Source: Hansfordia pulvinata (taxonomy: Eukaryota > Ascomycota > Sordariomycetes > Xylariales). Taken from it: DNA of 64,000 nucleotides. The stretch spans positions 186,001-250,000 of the forward strand of contig BJKQ01000008.1 in NCBI GenBank assembly GCA_006538405.1. Reading direction: 5' to 3'. This document shows positions 49,222 to 61,413 of the stretch, piece after piece. The first letter of the stretch is position 1; every line of letters starts with the position of its first letter. The position numbers were made by a program, and so were the translations under genes. Below the pieces are notes generated by a model. It worked only from the letters and a program-made list of their open reading frames with translations. It did no database searches and was not told where the DNA came from.

Positions 49222-51761
49222 CTACCTACATTTAGATACCACCAAGCGACAGCCACGTCTGATCAGCCAACTTGACCCCTGACCCATCTGATTTACCAAG
49301 CGACCGACCCCACTCTGCTCGGGTGATCATGTGTGAAAATTGGCGATGCGAGGAGCCAGCAATAACCCCCTCCCCCCGGCTAATGCAGCAACCCGAAGTT
49401 GTCGGTTCAGATACAAGGGTTACTCCCTTGCGGCAGACGCACCTCCTTGTAAGTTGGTGGCACAGCATCGCGCTTATTGGTCGCCAGTGCCTGTCCCAAC
49501 GTTATGTTATCAGAGAAAAGGGAACGGAAGACACAGCAGTCCACAACGATGGCAACGTCAGCCAGCGCTTTTCATGTCGAGTGCTGGGATGAGGGCTGTT
49601 GTCCCGTCATGATGTAGTTCGAGCTGGTACGGCAGTCCACATGCACCCCCGTGCAGCTGTTTGCCGCTGCTAAGGGACGCAACCCAGCAAAGTCGACCGT
49701 GCAAAATGGGCGCATACCAGAGGCTGTTATTCTCATCGGCTATCAGGAAGAATACGGATGCGATTCGCACAGCGTGGTGGGGGCGGGGGCTTATCCAAAT
49801 TGCGTTGCAGAGGGCTGCGACCATTCCCACGTCTGGGCAGCAGGTGTCGCCAGTCTTGTCATACGACGGAAGCCCGTGTCTGATCCGAAGATTTCACGTT
49901 TGTCGCGATCGGTCACGTCGAACCGGGTGAGGGCCATGCCCGCGTGCACGCAGGCCATCAGCCCCTATCAGGAAGACAAACCCATTGGGCCGTATCTCCT
50001 ACGGACACGACAACTAGAGCGAGGTCCATCCCCGGGGAGAGCTTACGGGTCCAGCATCATGCAAATTCAGAAGTCAGCAGCATGCTGTGAAGCTGAGAGG
50101 CGAGTGAGGGCGTCGCCGGAGGCGCCGCCGACGACACCATGCGCGCCCAGCTCACGTTGCACGAAGTCTGTCAGAGAGGAGGCGTCGTCGATCTGATGAT
50201 CCCCCAGCATCACTCTGCATATTGTTTGCTGTTACCTACTCACGCCACTACTGCGCACCTACAGATGGCATGAGCTCAGAGCAGGCAACCCTGATAGTCG
50301 CCGACCTACCCAGGGGAGGGGTGCATGCCACCCACCCACTGCATTTCAGATGCAAAGGCGTGCGCGCGGCTTCCGTTCCTTTCTTTCTCCTGCTGTCGTC
50401 GCCGTCGCCACGCTCGTTCCGCAGGCCTCCCCGGCTCTCACTCGCGTAGTCCGGCAGCACAGACGGGCTGTCGTATGCCACGTCAGGTTCCGCAAACAGA
50501 CCAGGCAGGTCCTTTGCCGGGGCGCTTTGTGGTGGCCGCAACTCACTCGGTACGAGTACTGGGAGGGCTTGCTTGCGCACAGACGGGCTTTGCGCACGTC
50601 ACGACTCCGTCCTCCAAAGGCGGTGGCCCCGGTCGACACGACAACTTAGCAGCTTGCGCTAACCAGGGCTGACGAGATGCGATGCAAGGGACGGACCACC
50701 GTCGGAAGCTGTCTGGCTGGCTGGCTCGATGGATATGAGCACGAGTAGATCCTGGGCTGCTCGTACCGTACGGGTCGTATGTATGCACGGCGCAAGACGT
50801 GCTCCCGGCGGAAGAGCGGCTGTGATGAGCCAAGCCTGGGGCCCTCGGCGGACTGCCTGAAGCGGCGCAAGCGGACGGGGGCGCGCGCACTGGGCGCTCG
50901 CCAACCACAAGCGCAAGCGCCAGCGGAGCCAACGATCGGCAAAGACAGGAAGAGAGAAGCGTTGCGCACGTGGGATCACCACTATACTGCTCTGACGACC
51001 GAAGCGGCGACAAGGACATACATGGGACGAGCCTGATGCCTCGGGCGCGACGGGGCTCTGTCTGAGGAGTACACGGTGACGGGTACGGGAACGGGTCGAG
51101 GCAGAAGACAAGAGGAGCCCCCTTGTTCTCATCGTCCCAAGAACAATCCAACCAACCCCACGGGTCAGCCTCAACCGCTGCGGATCTCAACTATACCGAG
51201 TAGTAGTCTCAACGCCCCGCTTCCCGTGGGCTGCCGCCGTCTCTCTGCCGCCGCCGCCGCCGGCTCTCTCCCGCCGTCGCCGTCTGCCTCCCTCTGACTC
51301 TTTCCACATTGAGGAGTCTGATGAAGGCGACAAGCATCGATCAGTCAGCTTTTCGCTCGCTTCTCCGGGCGGCCCTGGCTCTCCTCACCAACAACACCAC
51401 AGCTGGCCCCGGTGAACCCTCGCGCAACAGCCTCTGGGGAAACCTCGCACAAGCGGCTCAAGTGGCGACTTTTCGGTTCCCTGCGTCTTCGCCCCATCCT
51501 TGCCCTCCCCGCCGAATCTGCCCTCCTGCCCTCCCGTCTCGTCGCCCGGCGAGCAGCCTCACCCTGCACCCCACATTCTCTTTGCTCTGGAACCTCCCAT
51601 CTGACGGGCCTGCTCTGTCTCGGCTGTGCAGGGCCCCAGTACGAGTGCGGCCATCGGGTTCCGGACCTGGCTCTCCAGCCCAGTCAGTCCCTCGCTTCGT
51701 CGGTGCTCGTCTCTCTCTCTCCCTGCCGGGTCCCTTCCCGAACCCCCTTCTCCGCGACGCG

Positions 51762-51795
51762 ACCAACCAACCAACCAACCAACGCAACCAACCAA
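51762..51795. repeat. CCAA tandem repeat
   Basis: About eight copies of a CCAA tetramer with one interruption, in the presumed leader or promoter of the transcription factor. Confidence 0.9.
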
Positions 51796-52501
51796 CGAAT
51801 CAGCCAGCCGGCCATCCAACCTGGGGCGCCTTGGGAGAACCGGCGGTCGGTCCAAGGCTAAGTGCTGCAGAAGACAAGCCACTTTTGCTAGCCCCCGCCC
51901 TCCCAATCTGTAAATCCCGACCACCGCCACCGGTGCAAACGCCCCCAAAGGACTGGGGTTCCCGAGCTCCGGATACGCCAACCACGGCCGCGCGCCTACT
52001 CGTATAGCCCGGGAGACGGAAAGACAGCCAGGCAGGCGACCCGACAATTCAGCACGCACGACGTATGACACACATATGCACCCATCACTTTCTGTGACTA
52101 CAGCTACATTTCCCTCTTGATTGAGTTCCGGCACCGGTCCTTTTAGCAACACACTCATCGACCACACTCGTTCGCATGAAACCGCGTCAAGTAGGTGGCC
52201 ACGGGAAAGATCAACGGCACCGAGTCGCTGTACTGTACTGCTCCAGTCCACGCCGCCCCCACAACCCCGCCAACCCAGGACCAGCACGTCCCCGCGTCCC
52301 CTATTTCTAACTCAAAGAAACCGCAGCCAGAAAAGTCAGCCTCGCGGTGCATCACGACAGGCCAACTAGTGGAGCGGTGCCAGTAGACCTGCCCCGTCTA
52401 GTCATCTCCGCGCCGGGGGTGGTCGAGAAACAAGAGAGAAGAGAGAGAGGGAGGAGAACGAATAGCCTCCGAGAAGCATCATCGGGAGGCTCTTACCACA
52501 T

Positions 52502-52518
52502 CCCCCCCCCCCCCCCCC
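52502..52518. repeat. C17 homopolymer
   Basis: Seventeen consecutive cytosines, about 50 bp before the transcription-factor start codon. Confidence 0.95.
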
Positions 52519-52567
52519 GATCCATCTCTGGAATTTAGAAGACGGCCAGACACACAAATCCCGAACC

Positions 52568-52941
52568 ATGACCGAGCCATACAGCCTCTCTGGGAGCAGT
52601 TACCACCGCTATAATGCGGTGGCCGGCGGCGGCGGCGGCGGGCCGTCGGCGCCCGCGCCTCCAGCACCCAAGCCGATCCGGCGGCGCAACCGGATGATCC
52701 ACTCGTGCCTCGAGTGCCGCAAGCGCAAGATGAAGTGCAGCAAGACGTCGCCGGCGTGCACCAACTGTGTACGGGTGGGGCGCGAATGCCTGTACATTGG
52801 GACGCGGCTGGACGAGGCCGGGCAGATCCGCCTGCAGGAGATCAAGGAGCGCCACGGCACGCTGGAGCGCCAGCTGGAGCGTGACGTGGCCAAGAAGCCG
52901 TCCTCGTCCTCGTCGTCCTCGTCAGCAGCGGCGGCGGCGGC

Positions 52942-52981
<40 letters not shown>

Positions 52982-55900
52982 CGCTTCCCCCCCACCTACG
53001 CCGCGGCGACGCTGGCCGACGAGGTGGCTGCGGCGTCCGCGGCGTCAGGGGCTACGGGTCTGTCAACAACCCGGAAGGCTACGGCTATGGCTACGGCGGA
53101 GACCTCGACGACCGCGACGACCTTGAGGCCAGCCCGCTGGTCGCGCTCGACCTCACGTACGAGGACGACGTCGACGGGGCCGACGACATGATCGACCTGG
53201 GGATCCAGATCGGTAAGGTGCGCATCACGGAGCGCATAGGCGGGCTGTCGCGGCCGCGGATAGCCGAAGAGGTGCGGTATTCCCTTCTCGCGAGTTGAAA
53301 TGTGGTTTCTTGACGGGCTGTACCCATCATTCAGTCACGGAACTTGCCACCATCATCCCCTTTGCTAACATGAAGAGCGGCACCACAGATCAAGGCGGGC
53401 ATCGCGGCCAAGCAAGCCGCGGGAGGAGGACCACCAGCAGGACCACCAGCAGAAGCAGTAGGAGGAGGAGGAGGAGGCCCCGGAGGAGGCCCCGGAGGAG
53501 GCCCCGGAGGCGCGCACCAGGGGGACAACATGTCGGACGGGGGCCTCTCGGACACGTCGCTGCCGGACTTCCTGCGGCCGGGCGCACAGTACATGGTGCC
53601 GGGGAGCGGGCTGCTGTTCGGGCAGGTGCTGGACTCGCCGGACCTGCTCCGCTTCCTGCCGAGCCGGGCGGCGGCGGACCGGCTGATGGCGCAGTACCTG
53701 GTGTCGGTGCACCCGATCGCGCCGTGCACGCACCGGCCGTCGCTCGAGGCGGCGTACGCGGCCTTCTGGGAGGACGTGGCGATCGGCATGGTCGAGCCGC
53801 GCCCCTCGCTGCAGGCCGTCGTCTTCGCGGCCCTCTTCTCGGGCGCCGTCGCCATGGACGACGCCGCCGCCTACGCCGAGCTGGGCGGCTACCCCAAGCA
53901 CAACTGGGTCCACAGCCTGCGCATCGCCACCGAGTCGGCCCTCAGCAAGGCCAACTTCCTGCGCACCACAAAGGTCGAAACCATGCAGGCCTTTATCATG
54001 TACATGGTGAGTTTGGGCCTTTTTTTCTTCTTTGGCTCGCTTGTGGATGCATCTTGTCATGTCCGTTCGCCTGTCTCGCCTTCCCCCTTTTTGCTCCAAC
54101 CCCTTTCTTGATACCCCCTTCTCCAATACCCCTCTACCACTTCCCCCTTTCTCCCCCCCGAGATCCACTACTAGCAAGTTTTTAACCCCTTCTTTCAGCT
54201 TCCCCTCTGCAGAGCCGAAGTGTCCCGGGCTCACTCGGTTCTCGTGGGCGCGGCGACGCGCATGGCCGAGTGCATGGGCCTGCACCGGGACGGCGAGGCG
54301 TACGGGCTGACGCCGCTCGAGACGCACGTGCGGCGGCTGATCTGGCACCAGCTGTGCTTCCTCGACATCCGGACGTGCGAGGCGCAGGGGCCCAAGCCGG
54401 TGATCCGGCGGGACGACTACGACACCAAGCTGCCGCTGAACGTGGACGACGAGGCGCTGACGGCGGCGGCCGGGCAGGGGCAGCCGGCGCCCTCGACGCG
54501 GTACACGAGCAGCACGCTGGCGCTGATCCGGTTCGAGATCAACGAGATGATGCGGGCGATCTGGGTGGACCGGCGGCGGCTGGAGAAGCAGCGGGTGACG
54601 CTGACGAGCGTGCTGGAGAAGGTCGAGAGCTTCCGGCGGCGCATGTCGGCCAAGTACGACGCCATGCTCGACGCATCGCGGCCGGAGCAGCGCTACGCCA
54701 AGAGCGTCATGTACCTGCTGCTGTACCGCCTGCACGTCATGGTGCTGCACCCGTACTACGCCAACGCGGCCGCGCCCATGCCGCCGCGCCTCAGCCAGCT
54801 GCTCGTCTCCTCGGGCGTCATGGTCACCGAGCTGGCCGTCCAGCTCGAGACCAGCCCGGCCTTCAGCCCCTGGGCCTGGTACCTCGGCGCCTACTTCCAG
54901 TACCAGGTCGCCCTGCTGCTCGCCACCGACGTCTACTACCGCCCCCACTCCCGCGACGCCGCCCGCATCTGGGCCTGCCTCGACTTTGTCTTCGCCCTCG
55001 ACCCGGCCCGCGACCCGGCCGCCAAGGCGCTCCAGCTGCTGTCCGACATCTCCGACCGCACCGCCGCCTACATGCGCCGCCGCAAGATGCGCGGGCCCAC
55101 CGCCGTGTCCAGGTCCACCCCCGTCGGCAACGCCGTCGACCCTTCTGCTGCTGCTGCTGAGGCGGCGGCGGCGGCGGCGGCAGCGAGTGAGCAGCAGAGA
55201 CAACAGAAGCAGCAGCAGCAGCAGCAGCAACAATACCAGCAACATCAACAACAGCAACAACAGCAGCAACAACAACAACATCATCGCCAAAACCAATACT
55301 CACACATACAAACCCAGGCGAGCGGCGGTACGGCCCCCATCGTGGTGCCGCAAATGACGCCGCCGCTCTCATCGCCCCCCTCAGCAGCCGCTTACGACTC
55401 TCGGTCAACGCACCCACTGCTCCCGAGCCCCTATTCCGAGCAGCAGACGGCTCACCACAGCCACGCCCCTGCTCATTACCAACAGCAGCAGCCGTATCAG
55501 CAGCAGCAGCAGCAGCAGCAACACCAATTACACACCCCGCCCACGCAGCATCAGCATCAACACCAACAACAGCTCCCCCTCCCCTCCCGGCCCCTATCCC
55601 ACTGCCCCCGCAGCAGCAGCAGCAGCAGCAGCAACCGCAGATGGTCTACGCGGGCGTCAGCGACGGCCAGGTGCTGTGGAGCCTCCCGCAGACCACGGAG
55701 CACCTGAGTCCCGTGCACAGCGACGCGTCGAGCGGCGCATACACGACCGTCCCCGCTGACTACCGCCAGCATCAGCACCACGGCGGCGGCGGCGGTCTAT
55801 CAGTGGGTGGCGGAGGGGACAATAACAACGACAGCAGCAGTAGCGGTGGTGGTGGAGGTGGAGGCAACGCAGCAGACCACACCCAGCAACACCAACACCA

Positions 55901-56498
55901 GCAAATGGGCACAGGCTTGGTACAAGGTAGTGTTATGGATAATCTTAATTGGGTATGTCTTTTTCTCTTCTTTCCACCCCCTCCATCCCCAAACTTTCAT
56001 TCCAGCCCACCTCTCTCATATACCTTCTCAACTACCTTCTCAACTATCTTCAATAAAAAGTACGACAAACCCAGCTGACACTCTTTCCCCCCTTTTCTCC
56101 AGGACGCCCTCAGCAACCTGTTCCCACAAGACCCGCAGACGGGCTACTTGAGCGTGGCAGAGTTGCACGACCCGGCGTTTTGGGGTAGCCTAGGCGTGGG
56201 CGCGACTGTGGCAGCAGGCGGCGGCGGCGGCGGCGGAAGTATGAGTGGGAGAGGAGGAGGAGGAGGAGGAGGCGATGGTGGCGGTGGCGGCAGCAGCAGC
56301 AGCAGCTGGGTCGTCGGCACCGGCGGGCCTGGCCTTGATGCAGGGGCCGGCAGCAGCAGTAGACCACCCTGGGCAGAAGCACTCGAAGGAAGCGGGCGCG
56401 CGTTGGCGGTGCTCGGGATCTTGGAGATTTCGACTTGCTTTGGGCGGGCGAGCGCCGGCGAGAGGCGGCGCGTGCTCCTTTGTGTCTCCCTTACATGA
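52568..56498 (+). CDS. Zn(II)2Cys6 transcription factor with fungal TF domain; two apparent 1-base frame breaks
   Basis: Nuclear DNA-binding regulator. Exons 52568-53271, 53389-54006, 54199-55952 and 56103-56498. The zinc cluster has Cys 47, 50, 57, 64, 67 and 74 (CLECRKRKMKC, CTNC) after a basic RRRNR patch. Next come a Ser/Ala run, then DLGIQIGKVRITERIGGLSR, a Gly/Pro linker, and the fungal TF domain from SGLLFGQVL through LPSRAAADRLMAQYLVSVHP, ESALSKANFLRTTKVETMQA and SRAHSVLVGAATRMAECMGL to DFVFALDPARDPA. The tail is Gln-, Gly- and Ser-rich. The frame changes twice: near 53048-53051 (GGGG; one extra G joins the Ala-rich part to GYGSVNNPEG) and near 55575-55580 (C5; one extra C leads into the Gln run before MVYAGVSDGQVLW). 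Family and core are certain; targets are unknown. The last 30 residues are uncertain. Confidence 0.88.
52920..52981 (+). repeat. GCG/GCA tract coding polyalanine in the transcription factor
   Basis: A GCGGCG then GCAGCA run read in the alanine frame from the zinc-cluster exon. The same CAG-type repeat is read as glutamine elsewhere in this gene (55215-55280, 55497-55521, 55611-55634). Confidence 0.85.
55211..55634 (+). repeat. CAG/CAA-rich region coding glutamine runs
   Basis: Several CAG/CAA tracts in the C-terminal third of the transcription factor, separated by Pro/His-rich segments. They are candidate sites of repeat-length variation, and the second frame break lies among them. Confidence 0.8.
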
Positions 56499-56782
56499 GC
56501 ATCGGCGCAGAGCTTCCCGGTATAGACACGGTTTTAGAAAAGGGGGAGGCTCCCATCTATATTATGTATTCAGCTGGCGTAACAAGGGGTATCTTGGGAG
56601 GCGACGTCCAGCGCCTGTGGCGGCCTCAGGACCCATGCTGCGTCGGAGCATCGTGACTTGGGTGGAAGACTGGACATTTGTCTTCTTATCTTGAGAATAC
56701 CTGGCGGCTCTCGTGGAGAAATGTCTCCCAAGTGGCTTTCGATCTCTCATTAATCTGGTCATCAGGCTCGGAAATCCCACAT

Positions 56783-58281
56783 TCAAGCCTTCTTTCCCTT
56801 CTCCTTGTCTTCTTCCTCTGACTCCTCGTCCTCGTCATCGTCCTCGTCCTCTTCTTCTTCTTCTTCTTCATCTTCCTCTTCTTCGTCGTCTTCCTCTTCC
56901 GTCTTCTTGGCGGGCTCCTTGCCCTTAGAGACATCTTCCATAGCAGGACGTTCCTCAGTCGCAGCCTCCTTCTCGGGTGCCTTGGTCGTCTTGGCGACAT
57001 CGCTCGGTTTGGCCGTCTCGGCGCCATCGCTTGGCTTCGGCTCTCCAGCGGCGGAGTCGCTGGTCTCAGGCTTCTCGGCCTCTGGTGCCTTGGCTGGGGC
57101 GGCCGGCGCGGACGCTTCGGCAGCCGCCACCCAGGCCCCTGTGGAGGTGTCCTGGACGATGCGCAGAGGGGGCTCGCTCCCGGAGCCCCAGGTGCCGGTG
57201 GTGGGCGACTGCAGCCCCACGAGGCTGGCAGCGCTGGTTTTCGAGCCGGTCGATTCCGACTTTGCAGCCGCGGGGGCGACGGGCTCGTTCTTGGGCGTAT
57301 CCTGGGCGCTCTGAGCTTTCTGTCGCAGGGCGGCCGACTTGACCTGCTTAGCTTTCTGCGCAGCTTCTTCGGCAAGAGTGCGAGCGGCCTGGGAGGGGCC
57401 ATCGGTAGTAGCGGCGGCGGCGGCGGAAGAGGAAGAAGAAGCAGAAGCGGCCTTGGCGGATGGGTTGGCGGCTTTCTTTGCGGTGGACTTCTTGGGGTTG
57501 ACATTGCCGGGCTTGCCCATCAGCTTGTTTGGCAGCTTGGCAGCCTGGGCTTTCGTGGGAATGGTGAAGTCGTCGTGGTAAATCTCGACGTGCTGGCGTA
57601 GCTCGCCGTACTCGTTCCAGTCGTCGATCTCAGTGAGGTCCTGTTTGCAGAGGGTCAGAGCAGGGGAAAGGGGGGGCTTTTTTAGGGGGCCATGGGAGTA
57701 CCAACACCTATGACGAAACCATGCTGGACGAGGGCGGGCAATTTGCGCTGGCGGCCCTGGGGGTCTTTCCCGGAGCGACGGCGCCACAGGGAGCGGGCCT
57801 TCTCGTCGGTAGCGAGGTCGGTAGCCTTGAAGGGCACGCGGTTGGCGCGCAGGATGGTCTCGAGGCGGGAGGTGGCGGTGACAGTGTGAGAGGAGCCGGC
57901 GGTTAAGGAGGTATAGATGTAGAGGGCGGGATCGGCGGCCATGGCCGCGGTGTTGTTCCTGGCCGAGGCGGCCTTGGACGGAGGGGAGCCCGGCGCCTTC
58001 TTCTTCGTCTTCTGGGCCGGCGGTGCTTCTGCTGGGGCGGCATCTGTCGAGGTTGGGGCGGACGCTGCGGGCTGCTTCGATTCCGACTCTGACGGCGGCT
58101 TTGCTTCTGCGGGCTCGGGCTGTGGCGGCGGTGCGTCGGCGGAAGACGGCTCTGTCGGAGGTGCGTCTGCGGGGCCGGGTGTAGGGTCCGAGGGTTTGGG
58201 GTCTGCCGCGGGAGCTTGGGCGGGTGCGGAGTCGGGAGCGGCGACAGGCTCTTGAGCGGTGCTGTCTGTCGTGTCGGCCAT
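56783..58281 (-). CDS. SH3BGR/thioredoxin-fold protein with long acidic tail
   Basis: 477 residues; exons 58281-57706 and 57640-56783, separated by a 65-bp intron with donor GTTGGT. The start at 58281 has a good context (CCACCATGGC). Residues 1-130 are Ala/Pro/Glu-rich and probably disordered. Residues about 140-215 form a small glutaredoxin-like fold of the SH3-binding glutamate-rich (SH3BGR) type: ALYIYTSLTAGSSHT, RLETILRANRVPFKATDLAT, KDPQGRQRKLPALVQHGFVI then DLTEIDDWNEYGELRQ. No CxxC redox motif is present, as in that family. The second half is Ala/Lys-rich, and the last 60 residues are almost all Glu/Asp/Lys, ending KEKGKKA. Function in fungi is not established. It converges with the transcription factor. 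Confidence 0.85.
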
Positions 58282-60115
58282 GGTGGGCAGCGGGAGGACG
58301 CGCAGTGGTGTGGCAGAGATGAGGTGCGAGCGAGAGGGCGGGGGTGGTCGGCGATGTCGTGCGCGTGCGTAGGTATGGTATGGTAGGTAGTAGATCAAGT
58401 TCGAGCTGGAGTTGAGGCTCGAGGGACGAGTACGTACGAGTACCTAACGTAGATGACGTGTGACGTGTCCCAGAGGCGTTTCAGAAAAGGGGGAGGGGCA
58501 GCAGCGGGAGCCAATTGAAGCTAAACTGGTGGCGGCAGCAGTGGTGGAGGGGCTCCCGCCCCGCCTGAGGCGCCCGCCCTCCAGGTCCGGCCCCGGATTC
58601 GACCCCAGCCCGGTCGCAATAGCCCTTTTGTCTGACTGGATGATGGCGGCTATATGCACTGTCGTGCGGGAGCTCGCACGTAAAGCGACTGGTCCCGTCC
58701 CGCCCCGCCTCCGTTCGGGCCCAGCCGTCCGTCATCGCGCACGCGGCCCACCACATACCACAAACATAAGGGCCCTACAGCACTGGGGACAATGAAAACA
58801 TCCGATACAAGTATGCCCTCCAGAAATGCCCTACATACAAACATGCTGCAGATAGACTCGGGCGAGGTAGCTACATGCTGGTATGTAGGGATGTGTCGAT
58901 TCGCCCGATCGCTTGTGATGTCTGAGCATCTAACGCCATGGCCGAATCAGTCTGTCAGCTCCGGCCCTTGTCATACGCACATGTTGAAGCTGCAGAACAT
59001 GTCGACAGAGAATGTGGCCACTGAGCACTATTTATGGCCAGGTCTATGCTCGGATCCATGGACCCCTTGGCCACCATTCGCGACAGGTATCGATCGGATA
59101 GCTGACAGTGGTCCCGAGTAGCCGCCTCCTCCAAGTTTCCGAGGACCAGGCCAGAACTCTGAGGCTAGGTTAAGGTCCCAGCTGACGACCGGGTCATCGC
59201 TTGTGCCGTCGCAGCTCTCGTGGCACAAATCGTCATCATCTCTGTGACCATTCGACTGGGAATAACTTATTGTTCCTCTAGCCGATACGGTCCGCTCGCT
59301 ATTCACAAGTTTGAATCTTCTTTCGCCGTGTATACTTTCGTTCTTGGGTGTCAGACCTGCTGTAAGGGCACCGAGCATGCCCCCACCTCTCCGCCCCAGC
59401 GATCTCCAGCTCGACGTCAGCTGCACCAGCCCCAGTAAGGGGATCTCCTTCCACCTCCATAGCGGATTGCCGGCGAGTCTGGCTACGTTGGGGACAGAGG
59501 ACAGACAGGTGACCAGCTGCAAGCCGGTGGCATTGCATTGCACAACCCGGTGCGCCAGCAGCCCGGGCCGGCCACAGCCACATACATGTACATGTACGGG
59601 GGTGGGACGGGACAGCAGGGCAGGGGTCCCAGCTGCACATCATGGTCCCTGCAGCGTCGCAGCCGCGCTGCTGGCCCTCTCTTTTGCCTCCAGTCTCACG
59701 TCTCACGACAACAGGGTTGGGACAACCGCAACGCCGCTCAAGCGAGTTGTCGAGGGTTAAGCCCCGACGAAAACACGTGGCCGGTGTGAGATATCTACGA
59801 TCAGGTAATCGTAGTGCGCGTGCGGAGCGAGAAACGTGACGAGACGACACGACACGAAACGAAGCGAAACCGAAGCTCCTCTCTCCACTCACCTGCTCTC
59901 ATTATAGAGAGAAGAAGACCAACCACCGAACGTGCACTCACATCCTTATAGTCTACTTGCAGTGAAACGACCCAGCGGAAAACCGAGAGTGTGCGTTTGC
60001 AGACTGCAGGCCTTTCGAGCATACCCGCCACACCCCCTCCGAGTCTTATGCAAGGTGGCTCACACACACAAGACCCTCGCTTCCACACTCTTTGGCTGAC
60101 TCGGGCGAGTCCACG

Positions 60116-60131
60116 CCCCCCCCCCCCCCCC
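60116..60131. repeat. C16 homopolymer
   Basis: Sixteen consecutive cytosines, 119 bp before a G22 run. Confidence 0.95.
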
Positions 60132-60250
60132 TTTCCCCTTTACCTGTACCACTCCCAGCCTGAAGAGCCGAGCACGGGAATGTCGTCATGGTGCAGGTTG
60201 ACGTGCGCGGGACGCGGCGTCCGGCGAAGCGCTTACAGAGTATGCGGGGT

Positions 60251-60272
60251 GGGGGGGGGGGGGGGGGGGGGG
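60251..60272. repeat. G22 homopolymer
   Basis: Twenty-two consecutive guanines, preceded by G4 and one T. Complementary to the C16 run upstream and able to form a G-quadruplex. Confidence 0.95.
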
Positions 60273-61388
60273 ATAATAATAGAAAAACGTGCTATGCAAC
60301 CGGGTTGGACGCTTTCCTAGAGCGAGGAGGTAGGCTGTGTGAATATGTTCGCATGAGAAGAACCGTTCATCATCTTGACCGGCCTCGGGACAGGCTCGCG
60401 CGTCTATCTGGTTGCTAATAAGTTGAGAGCGTATTCTCTCTCTCCTCTGTCTTTGACCGGTAGCGACTAGATCGCCGGCTGCCAGGTTGCCCAAGGCAGG
60501 CTGGTCGCTCGGCTTGTTTGTCTGGATCCGGTTAAGGGCCTGAGATGACGACGACGATGGCGACGACGGCAGCAGCGCGGAAAACGTCGAGGGTGGATGG
60601 CGGGGAGGCCGAAGAGGAGGCGCGGTGGGAAATGGCGGGGGAGGGGTCGGGTGTGCAGTGCAGTGCAGCGCAGTGGTGGTAATGGAGGTGGTGGAGGGGG
60701 GGTTGGAGGGGCGTGGGGGGTTTTGGATGGAGGGGCGCAGCAGGACCAGGTGGACCCTTTTGGCGGGTGGCGTCTGTTGACGCGTCACTTGCAGGTGCAG
60801 CTAGGTAAGGTAGGTAGGTACCCATGTATCTCCACGGCTGGCGGCTGTGCCACGAACGCGCAGCCCTACCAACCAACATGGGTACCTTACGAGACTCTTA
60901 GCAGCCACTGTAGCGTGCGTAGGTCGGTGGCAATGGCCCGGTGGAATCTCCATGACAGTAGCCTTACCGGGTGCGGGCCCTTCACTGGTGATTGACAGCC
61001 CGAGTGGCGGCGGACATCGGCTTCGTCCGACTTGGCCGGGGCCCGCGAGGCTTTTTTCTTAGTCTTCACTGGTGAAGGCGGGAGAAACAGAGAGAGTGTG
61101 TGTGTGTGTGCGAGCGTAGTGTGCGTCCGCGCTACTTTACTCGGACTCTCGGGCTCGGTCGGGTTGCACTCGTCTGCGCGATCGGCGGCCCCGAGAAGAA
61201 ATAAAAAGGGCTGAGGGCAAGGCAGGGCAGACGTCAGTCGGTTCGTCCGCGGTGGCACCGGGAGACGGGAGACGTCACTCATACCCGAGCGCGAGACCGA
61301 GGGGAAGATGGAGAGAACCATCATCGGTGTGGCGTTTCGAGGGTGGTGGGTGGGTGTGACTGTGCATGCAACTTACGCAACCCACTGC

Positions 61389-61413
61389 ACCACCACCACC
61401 ACCACCACCACCA
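61389..61413. repeat. (ACC)n microsatellite
   Basis: About eight ACC trinucleotides in a gene-free spacer. Confidence 0.9.

Larger units (their letters stand above)
49222..52567. other. Intergenic spacer upstream of the transcription factor
   Basis: 3.3 kb without a supported gene. The last 1.4 kb is C/T-rich and probably contains a long leader of the transcription factor. Contains a CCAA tandem repeat at 51762-51795 and a C17 run at 52502-52518. Confidence 0.6.

Noticed and set aside
53365..55296. 643-codon open frame on the minus strand opposite the transcription factor
   Set aside because: It is antisense to a well-supported gene, is low complexity (Leu, Arg, Gly, Asp runs from CAG/GGC repeats) and crosses both introns; it follows from GC-rich codon use.
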